The notes: a model not told the origin generated them from the sequence alone. DNA of 64,000 bases from Candidatus Absconditabacterales bacterium (GCA_023228925.1 JALOAF010000003.1:1-64000); one strand, 5' to 3'; counted from the stretch's first letter, positions 32,478 to 43,985 are shown. Made by a program: numbers and translations.

Positions 32478-33071
32478 ATGAAAAAAAAACAAATTCTAAT
32501 ATTATTTGTGTTGGTCCTAATTTTACATTGATGTGCATCCAACAAAAGCAATATTCCAAGCCATACCAATCAAAATACAGACAAAGCTGAAATCTTTGAA
32601 TATAACAAAAACAATAGTGAAACAATACATTACGAGAATAAAATGGAAAACTTTTCACTAGATTTTCCCAAAAATCGAACAATAAAAGAAAGTAAATTTA
32701 ATGTAATAATATCAACACCAAAAAACGATAATATAAACGAAAATGTTATTATAGTCTCTCAACAACTACAAAAATTTTTAAGCATAGCTGAATATTATGA
32801 AGAAACTATTCTACAACTTGAAAAAATGCTTGAATGATTCAAAGAAATAAAAAGCACAGATATAGTTAAATGAGAATTAAAAGGTAAAACAATAATTTAT
32901 GAACATACTTATCAAGAAGATGAAAACTTAAGATTGAAATCTCTACAAACTTTTTTTATTACATCAGAAAATCGTGTTTATTCTATAAATTATACAGCAA
33001 CAAAAGAAAGTTTTAATACACACATAAAATGAGTTGAAAAAATAATTGATTCCTTTAAGATGAACAAATAA
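32478..33071 (+). CDS. Lipoprotein with PsbP-like fold
   Basis: 197 aa. Signal peptide MKKKQILILFVLVLILHGCA with lipobox ILHGC (TGA glycine). The mature domain ends with VYSINYTATKESFNTHIKGV followed by EKIIDSFKM, which resembles the end of PsbP-like domains found in many bacterial lipoproteins (Y-T-A-x-x-x-x-F-x-x-x-x-x-x-x-I-x-x-S-F). Function unknown. It sits between the methyltransferase and the SLH protein. Confidence 0.7.
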
Positions 33072-33097
33072 ATATTTATTATATAGTTAAAAAACAA

Positions 33098-34567
33098 ATG
33101 AAACTATATTTCAAAAAATCTGTTTTTATAACAATAACCTTTTCATTATTGTCAACAGCAATACTTTGAAGTACTTATTGAGAAGAAACTCTGTATTATT
33201 GAGAAGATAATATTTTTTGAAATAATGATTTACAGTGAATAGAACATAACAAAAGTGATATATGGTTTAAATATTGATGAAATAATTTTTGATGATTGTT
33301 TTTTATTACCAATATCAAAACTTTAGCCCACCCTGAAACCATCAAATTATGAAATGAAACTATAATGTGTAATAAACAAATAAATTGACTATATTACAAT
33401 AATCAAAGAGGTATGAGGTTTTGGCCATTAGATCATTCAACATTAAATATATTAAAAGATATTTCATGAGATTATGAAGACATAGAAATTAATTGAGGAT
33501 TCTTTACAGACTGTAAAAATGAAAACAAAAATCAAATTTATTGAAATATCACACATATTATCCAATGATATCAATATGAACTAATAGCTTGAGTGGAATT
33601 AAATTTTTGATGGAACACTTATCTAGGTTTTTGATTAAGTTTAAATTTACCAAAATTATGACAAAGTTTAAAAGTTTTTCAAGAAGATGATTGAATCTTT
33701 TTATCTTGATATATTTTTGATAATTATTGATGAATAGGTCTAGTTTTATGATCTTGAAATGAGATTTGTGTTAGCACACGACAAGTAGACCCTAGTAAAA
33801 TATGTTCTTGAGATTCTTTTGTGCAATATGATAATTGTGGAAACACAAAAATTGAATACTGAACAAAAGATTGTAATTCTGTAGATCACTTATCTCCATG
33901 AATATTTTGTAAATATGATGATGAAAGATATTTAAATAAATGAGCATTTATTGACACCAAAGATCATCGAGGATTTGAGTATATAGAAATTATGCGTAAA
34001 TCTTGTTTACATAGATGAAAATGAACTTTACAATGACAATGGATATATTACCCAAATGATTATATTAAAAAATCTGAGGTATTAAAAACTTTAGTAAAAG
34101 TTAGGGGAATAGCTTTTGATGATTTTTATATAGAGTCAGAAGATAAGTTTTATCCTTTTGATAAAATATTTGAAGATGTTGCACAAAATAACTGGTTTGT
34201 TTGGTATACCAACTATGCATTTACTCATTGATTAACAGATTGATTATATAATGTACAAAACAATAAAAAGTATTTAAATCCAGAAAGTTATCTTAACAGA
34301 TATGAAAGTGTTAAAAAAATAATAGAAACATACAATGAAATAAATTGATGAAGTATAAAATTAAATTCCAAAACAAACTTAATAGATATTGATATTTCAA
34401 ACCCATACTATAGTTATATTAGACAAGCAGAGTCTTTATGAATAATAGAATGATTTAAACAAAAAGACTGAACATACAAATTTGAGTGAGATAGATTTAT
34501 TACTAGAGCTGAATTTGCAAAAATAGTTTCTATTCCTTTTATGTTATTATTAATTTGATACGAATAA
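33098..34567 (+). CDS. Secreted protein with C-terminal SLH domains
   Basis: 489 aa with signal peptide (MKLYFKKSVFITITFSLLST). Residues 30-320 are rich in Gly, Trp and aromatics with ten or more cysteines. Residues 345-489 hold two S-layer-homology units: IFEDVAQNNWFVWYTNYAFT with HGLTDGL, and YYSYIRQAESLGIIEGF with FITRAEFAKIV. SLH domains bind pyruvylated wall polymers, so the protein should sit on the outer face of the wall. Nearly all glycines are TGA. Followed by the collagen-like gene. Confidence 0.85.
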
Positions 34568-34582
34568 AAAGTCATCTAAAAT

Positions 34583-34610
34583 TTGACAGGAATTTTTTTT
34601 TGATTATAAT
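34583..34610 (+). promoter_or_regulatory. Consensus promoter of the collagen-like gene
   Basis: TTGACA at 34583-34588 and TATAAT at 34605-34610 with 16 bases between. The preceding AGTCA/TGAC stem and T-run make it a weaker version of the terminator-promoter modules at 41536 and 43933. Confidence 0.75.
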
Positions 34611-34644
34611 GATATAAATTAATTTTATATCAAAACTTTTTAAA

Positions 34645-36807
34645 ATGAAAAAAAACAAGTGAATCTTAAAAAAATCTATCTTATTTATTTTATGATGATT
34701 TTTTGTTTTATCCATAACACAATGAGCAAATATTCCAGGACTAACTTTAATCAAATCCAATATTTGAAATGCAATACAATACATAAAACAAAGTGTTTTC
34801 ACAAGTTCTGGAATAAATAGCTGAACCAAACTAATGGATATAAATGCTAGTTCTTGATATATTTGGATAAATACATGACTATTATATGATTGAAATCCTT
34901 TAAATCAAAAAGTACTATCATTGGATAATAGCTGATATTTGATATATTCAAATATAATATCATCTCCAAACTATTATGTAAACAGTATTGATTTTGATAG
35001 TTGAACTCAAGTTTTAACACTAAATATTAGTTGAGTTTGACCAATAACATGATCCTTAGAATGAATTCAATGACCACAAGGAGAACAAGGTATTCAATGA
35101 CCTAAATGAAATACTTGAGATCAGGGAAATACTTGAGCCAAGTGAGATACTTGAGAAGTTTGACCTCAATGAATTCAATGAAATACTTGAGCTACTTGAC
35201 CTCAAGGTGAACAGGGAATTCAATGAGCAACTTGAGCTAAATGAGATACTTGAGAACAATGACCTCAATGACCTCAATGAAATACTTGAGCTACTGGTGC
35301 ACAGTGAATTCAAGGAGTTACTTGAGCTAAGTGAGATACTTGAGCTACTTGACTTCAAGGAATTCAATGACCCAAGTGAAATACTTGAGCTACTGGTATA
35401 CAGGGAATTCAAGGAGTTACTTGAGCTACTTGACCACAAGGTGAACAAGGTATTCAGTGACCCAAGTGAGATACTTGAAGCATTCCAAATCATGAACGAT
35501 CTTGAACCTTTTTAAGATTTGAAAATCCTTTTGGTTGACGAGGAAATTTTATTAATCTTATTTGACCAAAATGAAATACTGGTGAACAGGGAATTCAGTG
35601 AACTACTTGAGCTAAGTGAGATACTTGAGCTACTTGACCACAATGAATTCAGTGATTCCAAGGTGAACAATGACCTCAATGAATTCAATGAAATACTTGA
35701 GCTACTGGTGCAACTTGAGCCAAGTGAGACACTTGAGCTACTTGACCTCAAGGTGAACAGGGAATTCAATGAGCAACTTGAGCTAAATGAGATACTTGAG
35801 AACAATGACCTCAATGACCTCAATGAAATACTTGAGCTACTGGTATACAGGGAATTCAAGGAGTTACTTGAGCTAAATGAGATACTTGAGCAATGTGAGC
35901 TACTGGTGCTCAAGGAATTCAAGGAGTTACTTGAGCTACTTGACCACAAGGTGAACAAGGTATTCAGTGACCCAAGTGAGATACTTGAAGCATATGAGGA
36001 ATTTGACCTAGATGACATACATGAGATACTTGACCTCAATGACCTCAAGGGATAACTGGTGCTCAAGGAGCTACTTGACCAGCTGGACCATCATTAGATC
36101 GTTATCTAACAGGAATTAGCTTTGATATCAATACCAATTTATTAACATTATATGTTAGTGGAGCTACTACACTTTCAACAACAATAGATAGTTACCGAAG
36201 ATTATGACAAAGCAATTATATTTACAACTATAATACTGGACAAAAGGTTTTAATATGAAATCAAACATGAGCTGAACCAGAAACTCAAGTAGAAATAAGA
36301 AATAATAGTTGATACAATTTGTTGTTAAAAAACTATAGTAGTGATGTAGGTGCTGTTGCTTGATTGTGATTTTGAGTACAGAATCAACCATGATTTAAAG
36401 CTGGTATAATTTTTCAAAGTATAGATAGTTATGGTCGTGGAGAGTTAATATTGTGATTAAATAACGATACCCAAACCCAACAACAAAGTATTATTGATTG
36501 AGATGCAATAATGAGGCTCAAGCATGTCTGAGAAACAGGAGCTGTTGGAATTTTAAAATCACCCGAAATTCAATGAGTAGCATTAGACATAAATGATACC
36601 ATGAGATTAGAACCAAGATCAGAAGTGCCTTTTGATTGTACAGAAGAAACCTTATGAAGTATATTTTTTATTAAAAAATTGTACAAAGATGTTTGGTATG
36701 CATATCCTTGTTTTTGTGGTTATTTAGATCCGAATAGTGAGGCACAAGAATATGAATGGCTTGCAATGGGTAGATGAGACAATGTACAATGTTTAGCAGG
36801 TATATAA
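34645..36807 (+). CDS. Collagen-like surface protein with UGA-encoded Gly-X-Y repeats
   Basis: 720 aa. Signal segment MKKNKGILKKSILFILGGFF, a 110-residue head, then two collagen-like blocks: 46 Gly-X-Y triplets (35062-35478) and 59 (35563-36093), split by a 28-residue non-collagen insert (SIPNHERSGTFLRFENPF...). Typical triplets are GPQGEQGIQGPKGNTGATG. Most of the triplet glycines are TGA. The C-terminal 240 residues resemble phage-tail-fibre or exosporium collagen heads. Such proteins form trimeric rods; this one would extend from the surface for contact with a host. The +1 frame and the minus strand are also open over the repeats, which would mislead a gene finder using the usual code. Confidence 0.93.
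35062..36093 (+). repeat. Low-complexity tandem repeat coding Gly-X-Y triplets
   Basis: 9-bp-periodic units such as GGAATTCAA, TGAGATACT and TGACCTCAA recombine in many orders, with longer near-identical blocks: a segment near 35215-35290 recurs at 35758-35835 and one near 35410-35480 recurs at 35920-35995. The duplicates point to expansion by recombination or slippage. Confidence 0.85.
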
Positions 36808-36830
36808 TCAGATTAAAAAACAATGATCAA

Positions 36831-37298
36831 TTAGCTTAACTCTAATTCCCACATAAAAATAGCTGAAGACTGTCAAACATTGAGAGATTCTTTTATTCAT
36901 TTCATAGGAATATATACTACTTTATCTAGCAAATCTAAAGTGGATGACATAACTCCATCTATCTCATTTCCTAAAACTAAAAGAATATTTTTCTCTTTTT
37001 GAATTTCTAAACATTCATTTGATCATAAAGCTATAGCATTTTTTGTTATCTCTCAAGCTATAATAAAAAAGTCATTTTTTCTAGCAAATTCTATTGCTTG
37101 CTTAGTATCATCAAATCTTTTTAATCATACAGTATTTTCTGCTCCTAAAGAAGTTTTGATAACCTTTATTTGTTCATCTGGATGAGGAGTATATCAGCTC
37201 AACCAAACATCCCATCACAAAGCATCTGCTGTACGAATAATGTTTCATACATTATATGCACTACGAACATTTTCTAACAATACTATTCTATTTTTCAT
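36831..37298 (-). CDS. SpoU/TrmH-family RNA 2'-O-methyltransferase
   Basis: 155 aa. The three SpoU motifs are NVRSAYNVGNIIRTADA, LLVLGNEIDGV and IPMKGIKESLNVGQSSAI, in order and with normal spacing; the knotted SAM-binding fold is complete. Short size resembles TrmL or other small SpoU enzymes. The exact rRNA or tRNA site cannot be told. Convergent with the collagen-like gene, 23 bases apart. Confidence 0.9.
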
Positions 37299-37364
37299 TA
37301 AAACACAAAAATAAACATAAAAAAAATTTAACAAAAAAATAGCCATATTTAAACACTAATAATT

Positions 37365-38282
37365 TTATTTCTTGCTTTTTCTTGCTAAATAATCTATCAA
37401 TAAAACAATTCCAAATCAAATTATAAAAATAATTGTCGTCAACAAAACTTCATTAGATCGTGCTGGTAAAATATTTTTTTCCACCAAAGCTTGAGTCTCT
37501 CCATGTCTATCTATGAATGTGGAAATTGTTTTTTTCCATGGCCATATTTTGTTTAAAGATCCTAATATAAATCAAATCAAAACTACCACCATTTGATCAT
37601 GCCATTTAGATTTTATCCAATGTAACAATTTAGCAAAGGAAAGTATTCAAATAACAGCTCAAACAATAAAAATCAAAAGTGGAATAATTGCTTGAAAATT
37701 TCATTCAACTATTGCAACAACTTTTGATAATACTTCTTGATATTGTCATAAGATCACTAATATATAAGAACCACTAATCCCAGGTAATATCATAGCAATA
37801 ATTGCTATAAATCAGCTAAAAAACATTGTCAAAAGTCCTGTTCATAAATTTATAGCTGGCAAAGAAACAAGATAATATCACACAATTAAACCGATAAGCA
37901 AAAATAATAAATAGATAGTTTTCTTTTTTTTCAAAGACTTTCTAAGAATAATTGCTGATGCTAAAATTAATCAAAAAAAGAAAGCCCAAACAAAAGATGG
38001 ATACGTAAATAATAAATAATTTATCAGTTTTGCAAAAGTAAATATTGCTACAAAAATTCCTCAAAACAACAAAACAAGGAAATTTCCATTTATAGCTTTC
38101 CATGCTTCTTTTATTTTTCATTTTAATAAAAGTTTTAATGTTTTTTTATTGAAAGCGTATAGTGCGTCAATTAAATCGTCGTAAATTCAGGTAATAAATG
38201 CAATTGTACCACCAGAAACTCATGGTATTACATCGCAAGTTCACATCAAAAGTCATTTTAAAAAAACCATAATTTTTTTCAT
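37365..38282 (-). CDS. DUF368 (PopT-type) undecaprenyl-phosphate transporter family protein
   Basis: 305 aa, about ten membrane spans. The family's paired motifs are present: CDVIPGVSGGTIAFI near residue 17 and MILPGISGSYILVILG near residue 165, the second being an inverted repeat of the first. Some DUF368 proteins (PopT) return the C55 lipid carrier across the membrane for wall synthesis. This fits with the MurF-like ligase and SLH proteins. Family membership is clear, function is by analogy. Confidence 0.85.
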
Positions 38283-38802
38283 ATTTTCAACAAAAAAATA
38301 AAAGCTTTCAGATAATAAGAAGCTATTATTTTTTTTCAAGTGTTTATGGATTTTTATAATCCTGCCTTAATTTTAGCTACATCATTGTCTTTCTGAGCGT
38401 TATTGTTACGAAGAATTTATTTGCAGAATCCAATTATCTGTTAACGAATATTTCACAACCCACTTCTTGCAGCCCCGCCCCACAGTATTGCGGGGCTACA
38501 ATTAAAATGGAAATTACTAACAACAAAACTGCCTCCCTTCTATGGAGGGAGTTGCTTGCTTTTTGCTATGGCAGGCGCGACCCCGTAGTACTACGGGGCG
38601 CGCCTACATCGTTTTTATTTTATCATTTCATCACAAATGTTTTTTATTGTAATAACGGGCGGTTGATAACCGCCCCTACATCATTTCATCATTCATCCCG
38701 CTAAGCGGGACAAGTCATTTTATCATTTTAACATTTTATCGCGAACACCGTGAGCATTCATCATTTTATCGCGAACAAAGTTCGTCAAGCAACTTTCCAA
38801 CT
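38283..38802. repeat. Gene-free island of GC-rich palindromes
   Basis: Perfect or near-perfect hairpins stand in AT-rich DNA: AGCCCCGC/GCGGGGCT (38471-38497), CTCCCT/AGGGAG (38532-38551), GGCGCG-CCCCGTAG/CTACGGGG-CGCGCC (38574-38604), GGGCGG/CCGCCC (38657-38675) and TCCCGC/GCGGGA (38696-38710). CATTTTATCGCGAAC occurs twice (38733, 38763). Upstream at 38382-38452 is a piece of the CATTCTGAG-type repeat also found at 15765-16140. The open frame at 38507-38704 is not protein-like. The palindromes look like imported REP-type or similar mobile repeats. Confidence 0.75.
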
Positions 38803-40278
38803 CTATAAACTCTCCAATGACCCTGATAAATCTACTTGTCAGCCAGACAAGCTATCCAACTCAGTAGTTTCCTCCTTGTTATTCCCATTAATTTGCCATT
38901 GAATTATCAATTCTATCTCATCAGAAAATTCTGATTTCAAATCAGATAATAAAGTATCATATATATCATCTCTATCTACTTCTTCAGGAGAATATAAGTT
39001 TAAAAATAATATAATTTTTTCTTGTTGTAAGAATTTATAATCCAATAAAACAATTCATTTAAATGTACTATCAAAAATATTTTTCACTTTGGACATCATC
39101 AATTGTTCTTTTGTTGGTTCTTTTGAAATATATACACTAGAAATTTCAACTATATTCAAATCCAACTCAATAGATTTCTGTAAATTTAATGATAATATTT
39201 TTGTCAAATCGGTCTTATTTTCATTCGTGATTAAAACATCACTTGGAACATTCAAAACAGAATTGATACGAATTAAATCATCTCATAAATTTTGGAAAGA
39301 AACTTTATCTAAGTCAATTTTCGTATCTATAGATTTAAAATAAGATTTTATAGTTTCATTTATTTGATTATTTATTTTAATATTATCAGAAATTTGTAAC
39401 ATAGATTTTTTAAGAGGGAAAATGATAAGCAGAACAAAGAAGAACACCATTAAGAATACAATCAAACTTCTCTTTTGTCACGCTCTATTGGTCGGGAAAA
39501 ATCAAAATAGATATAATATAATCACTCAAACAATAATTATCGCCACTAAGTTGGTTAAAAATAATAAGAAACTACCTTGAATTATAGAAAAGTCTAAAAA
39601 ATATATTCAGATTCAAACTACAGAAAGTGGTGGTAAAAGTGAAACAGCGACTGTAACACCAGCAATAGTCTCTTCTAATTTTTTAATTCATAAAGATAAA
39701 AAAGCAAATGCTCATGAAAATAAAGCCACAAAAAGATCAAGAATAGTGGGAGAAATTCTAGAGGTTATTTCTGGTGTAATATGAGAAAATGGAACAATGA
39801 CTGAAACAAATATACTAGATATAATAGCAACAAAAATACTCAGCAACAATATTTTTATACTTCTAAAATACATTTTTTTATGACCATTTGTAATAGCAAA
39901 TGACAATGATTTTATAGGATATAAAAGCGGTGAAATAAACATAGCTCAGATTGTAACAGGGATAGAATTCATAAACAATCATAATGCAGCAATAACACAA
40001 GCCAAAAATAACTGTATCCAATATAGTTTAGTAGAGTACGAATCATTTATTATTTGTTGTGCTATTTCACTTTTTTTGGAATCAGCTAATTTCAATAATG
40101 CTATTTTATCAAAAAATCTAGTAGACTTACCTACATTACATTTTTTATTGGAATCAGCTCCTACTTCTACACCATCACACTCTTGTACATTATTCTTGAT
40201 TTCAATTTCTTTTTTTTCAAGATCAGAGTTAGTATCTCATTCCAACCACCAAATTCTTATACGTTTTCAAATTTTCAT
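38803..40278 (-). CDS. DUF389 family membrane protein
   Basis: 491 aa. A cytoplasmic N-terminus of about 105 residues, then six spans starting at LYWIQLFLACVIAALGLFMN. The signature IGAMFISPLLYPIKSLSFAI and the later VTVAVSLLPPLSVVGI are diagnostic of DUF389 (TIGR00341-like). The C-terminal 180 residues are soluble and extend to a TAG at 38803 through a TGA glycine; read with the usual code it would stop earlier. Function unknown; cyanobacterial and actinobacterial members have no settled role. Confidence 0.85.
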
Positions 40279-40406
40279 AAAAACATTCACAAAATATAAA
40301 TCAATTCAATTATATACAAAAACATAAAAAAAAGCAAATTTCAAATTGTTTTAATTTTTCAAAAAACTAAACTAAAGTTGTTTTTAGACTTATAAATTGG
40401 AATTTA

Positions 40407-41447
40407 ATGATTTTAGCACTAGCTCCTATGGATGGAATTACTGACCTAGCCTGTAGGGTTATAACAAAAAAAATCTTTGAAAAACATAATAAAAATCCTG
40501 AAAATCAATTAATACTACGAACAGAGTTTATGACATCTGATGGTTATATTGCAAATCCAGATAAAGTGATAAAACATATAATTCATACAGAATATGAAAA
40601 TCCACTCATATTACAGATTTTTTGATGAAATAAAAAAAAACTTTTAAAAACAGCTTTAGATATTGAAAAAAAGTATTGAAATAAAGTTTTTTGAATTGAG
40701 TTGAATATGGGCTGTCCAGCAAATAATGTTATGAAATCTTGATGATGATCTGCTTTATTAAAAGATAAAGAATCCAGTCTAGATATTATCAAAACTCTAT
40801 CAGAAAATTTGAAACTTCCATTTAGTATCAAAAGCAGAACAGGGTTAAATGAAGAGGATAAAAAAGCACAAATGAATTTTCTCATAGAAGCTAGTAATTT
40901 TTGCCATATGATTACAATTCATGCAAGGACACTCAAAGAACTTTATAGTGGAAATTGAGATCGAGATTTTATCTATGAATTAAAAAAAGGGGCCAACAAA
41001 AACTGTAAAATAATAGGTAATGGAGGAATCAATTCTTTTGAAGAAATAAAAAGTAAAACAAAAAATTTAGATGGAATAATGGTTGGTCAATCAGCAATAT
41101 GAAATCCACGAATATTTACTTGATATAGTCCAAGTTTACAAGAAAAATTTGAAACAATTTTAGAACATATAAGTTTGCTAGCAAAGTTTGAAATTTTTAT
41201 ATCAGATCTAAATTCTCAAAATTTATGAAAAAACAAAATAAAGCCAAAATTAAAAGAGATAGAATCAATTGATATTCAAAAAAATTATAAAAAAGTTTAT
41301 TATACTCCTCTACTTTTTAGAAAATATCTACATCAATACTTAAAAAATATTCCTAATTCAAAAGAATTAAAAGAACTTTGCAACAAAACAAAAGATTTCA
41401 ATCAAAGTGTGAAAAACATTCAAGATTTTTTTTCTAAAATAATTTAA
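40407..41447 (+). CDS. dus: tRNA-dihydrouridine synthase
   Basis: 346 aa. Start LALAPMDGITDLACRVI is the Dus FMN-binding beginning (A-P-M-x-G-x-T-D). IELNMGCPANNVMKSGGGSALL holds the catalytic cysteine, followed by SIKSRTGL, ITIHARTLKELYSG and IIGNGGINSFEEI for FMN phosphate binding. It reduces uridines in the D-loop of tRNA. The C-terminal helical domain is present. Which of DusA/B/C cannot be decided. Confidence 0.93.
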
Positions 41448-41535
41448 ATAAGAGGTTTTTTATAAAATATCATCTTAAAAAATGGCTTAATAATAGAATT
41501 TTCAACACTCTACTTATTACTCAACTCTAGCAAAC

Positions 41536-41583
41536 AAAAAAAGTCCTCCAAAATTTGACAAAAAGGACTTTTTTGTTTATAAT
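41536..41583 (+). promoter_or_regulatory. Terminator hairpin with embedded consensus promoter (module 1)
   Basis: AAGTCC (41541) pairs with GGACTT (41565) and is followed by TTTTTT: a terminator for dus. Its loop contains TTGACA (41555-41560), and TATAAT lies at 41578-41583, exactly 17 bases on. One 48-base piece thus ends dus and starts the next gene (ATG 41613). Confidence 0.85.
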
Positions 41584-41612
41584 AGAAATGTTTTAATATA
41601 AATCTAATAAAT

Positions 41613-41903
41613 ATGAATAAAAAAGATTACCTTATAAAACTATTAGAACAATTGTCACCAGTGCGATCTTTGGCAAAATGATTCAAAATAATTGTAGAAC
41701 AATGAGAGCTACAAGATTCTATAATTGATATGCTTATAGAGGCTATCATGTGAGCTATACATACAGTCAAAGAACAAGTTTCAAAAGATAAGCTTGAAAA
41801 ATGATTAATATATTTACAAAAAATACAAAACATGGAAAAAAAAGAGGATAAAGAAAATCAAAAAGAATTAGAAGAGATTGAAGAAATCTTAGAAAATTTT
41901 TAA
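41613..41903 (+). CDS. Small helical acidic protein
   Basis: 96 aa (MNKKDYLIKLLEQLSPVRSL). Amphipathic helices from residue 20 to 60 including SIIDMLIEAIMGAIHTVKEQ, then a Glu/Lys-rich tail (EKKEDKENQKELEEIEEILE). No signal or membrane segment, no known domain. It is transcribed from the strong promoter at 41555 and leads straight (12 bases) into the large coiled-coil gene, so the pair probably work together. Confidence 0.7.
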
Positions 41904-41915
41904 TTTTTAAAAAAA

Positions 41916-43898
41916 ATGAGTATGAATAATATAGAGACTCCACAAACAAAAAACAAGGAATATAACAAGGAATATCAAGAACAATACACACAATTAGAAA
42001 ATATTATAAATCAATTAAGTGGTGAGGAAAGTGTAAATAGTGGTGAGGAAAGTGTAAATAGTTTTGATAAAAGTGAAGTTGAAAATTTATTTACAACAGA
42101 GTTTTTTCAAAAAATAGAACCAAAAAATGCAGAAAATATATATAAAAATATAGACACAATTATTAAACAAAATAACAATGAATTAACAAATAAAGATATA
42201 GAAATCCTTCAGAATATATCAGACATTCTCTACCCTATAGCACATCCAAAGCTAACAGATTTTGGAAAAGATGAAATAACAACAGATTGGGGGGGGGGGA
42301 AAAAAGAACAAATCTATAATAAAAACGATTCTAATGTAGAAAACAATATAAGTGATGCCCAAAAAACAATAAATTATCAGTTAACTCAAATAGATTCACT
42401 TAAGTCATTTCCACAAATGGAAAAGTTATATGGTGTGTTAAAAAAAATAAATACAATACTTGATACAAAAAACATAAAAAAAGAAAATATTCAGTCTTTA
42501 CAGCAATTTTTAAGCAATAATTTAACTAAAGATGATCTAAATATATTTAAACAAACATCTTTTAAAAACAATACTCGAGATTGAAAGTTTGGTCCAGGAA
42601 CAATGAGAGTTTTAGAGTTATTTTTAGTTAAAAGCGAAAATGCTATCAATCGATATCTCAAAGCTAAGGAACTAATAACTAAAAACAAGACAACACAAAC
42701 AACTGAAACAACACAAACAGCAGTAAAAAATTCAACACAAGATACTGTTGATACAAACGAGGAAACTAAAGAAAATGAGAAGGCAGTTATTGAGGAAATA
42801 GAGGAAATAAACTCTTTTAACCAATTAAAAACAAACATAACCTCTATTAATGATAAAAATTTAAATAAATTTATTACTAATATAAAAAGTATAGAAGATT
42901 GAATGTTTGATTATAAAGATAAAGAGATTAATGAGCAAATAGAAAAAATAGTCAAGTTAAAAGATGAAAAAGAAAAACTAGAAGAAGAACTAAAAGGACA
43001 AGAAAAAGATCTTGAAGTGGGGAAATGATTTAATAAAGATATAACAAAGAGCATGAACAAAAGAATCAATAATACTAAAGAGGAAATTAAAAAAGCAGAA
43101 AAAAATATAGATAATGCTGAAAAAGAATTAAAAAAATTAGAAAATGAAAATAATACAAATATGAGAAAAAATGAGTCAAAAGAGAAAAAAATTATTAGAG
43201 AGTTAGAAAAATTAGAAAATGAAATTACAAACAAACAAAATGAGTTATTAAAAGAACAAAATAATTTAGAGAAAAAAATAAACAATCTAAATAGAGAAAT
43301 ATCTGATCTTGAAACAACAATAGAGAAGATTCAAGACAAAGAAAATAAAAAATTATTTGAATTAGAAAAGAAAAAGCTTGAAAAAGAAAAACAACAAAAG
43401 GAGAAAGAACTTAAAAATATTAACAATGAATTAAAGAAGTTAAATACAGATAAAAATATAGGTCTCATAGATAAATATAGTAAACAACTTGAATCTAAAA
43501 TAGATAAATATGGTGAACAGCTTGAATCTAAACAAAAAAAAGAAAAGGATAATGATAATAAGCAAGAAAAACAAGAAAAAACAAAGAAAACAAAAACTAA
43601 AAAAAATAACTTAAAACAAAAGAATGATGAATCAAACAAATCTTCAGATGATTCAGAAAAGCTTTGAGATGGGTTATTAGAAGCATCAGGAACATGACAA
43701 TCTCAAAGTATAGCAGAAGAAATAGCTTTTTCAGCTATGAGACTGAATGTAGCAGAAACATTAAATCAGGATAATGTCAGTGAACTAACTGATTACAAAA
43801 TCCGTGAGGAAAAAGCATTTAAGAACCAGGACTGAACCTATACTTATAAAATAAAATATAAGATTTTAAGAAATGATCAAGAAAACAATAAATCCTAA
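41916..43898 (+). CDS. Long coiled-coil protein with PGB-like motif and poly-G tract
   Basis: 660 aa (MSMNNIETPQTKNKEYNKEY). A 7-residue tandem repeat (SGEESVN twice) comes from a 21-bp repeat at 42018-42060. A run of 11 G (42289-42299) encodes WGGG. Around residue 220, DGKFGPGTMRVLELFL resembles the core of peptidoglycan-binding domain 1. Residues 330-560 are an almost pure Lys/Glu coiled coil. The last 80 residues (SQSIAEEIAFSAMRLNVAET...) are more ordered. No signal peptide, so it is cytoplasmic or exported by an unusual route. Slippage in the G run would truncate it. Confidence 0.8.
42289..42299 (+). repeat. Eleven-base G homopolymer inside a gene
   Basis: Eleven G in a row in a genome where G runs are rare. 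The present length keeps the frame open; +1 or -1 would shift it. A candidate phase-variation tract. Confidence 0.7.
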
Positions 43899-43932
43899 TT
43901 TATAAAATATAGTTGAAAATAAAATCTACACA

Positions 43933-43979
43933 AAAAAAGTCCTCCAAAATTTGACAAAAGAGACTTTTTTGTTTATAAT
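43933..43979 (+). promoter_or_regulatory. Terminator hairpin with embedded consensus promoter (module 2)
   Basis: AAAGTC pairs with GACTTT and a T-run follows, ending the coiled-coil gene. TTGACA (43951-43956) lies in the loop side and TATAAT at 43974-43979, spacing 17. Nearly the same sequence as the module at 41536 (CCTCCAAAATTTGACAAAA is shared). It drives the RNA at 43986. Confidence 0.85.
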
Positions 43980-43985
43980 ATAGTT

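Noticed and set aside
35056-36066. Open frames on the minus strand (Ser/Leu-rich) and in another plus frame (Leu/Glu-rich) over the collagen repeats
   Set aside because: They are by-products of a 9-base periodic sequence. Only the plus frame with TGA as Gly has a signal peptide, start, natural end and Gly-X-Y pattern.
38507-38704. Plus-strand frame of 65 codons
   Set aside because: It consists of hairpin repeats and has no protein-like composition.
42911-43639. Ser/Phe-rich minus-strand frames
   Set aside because: Mirror of the Lys/Glu coiled-coil gene on the plus strand.
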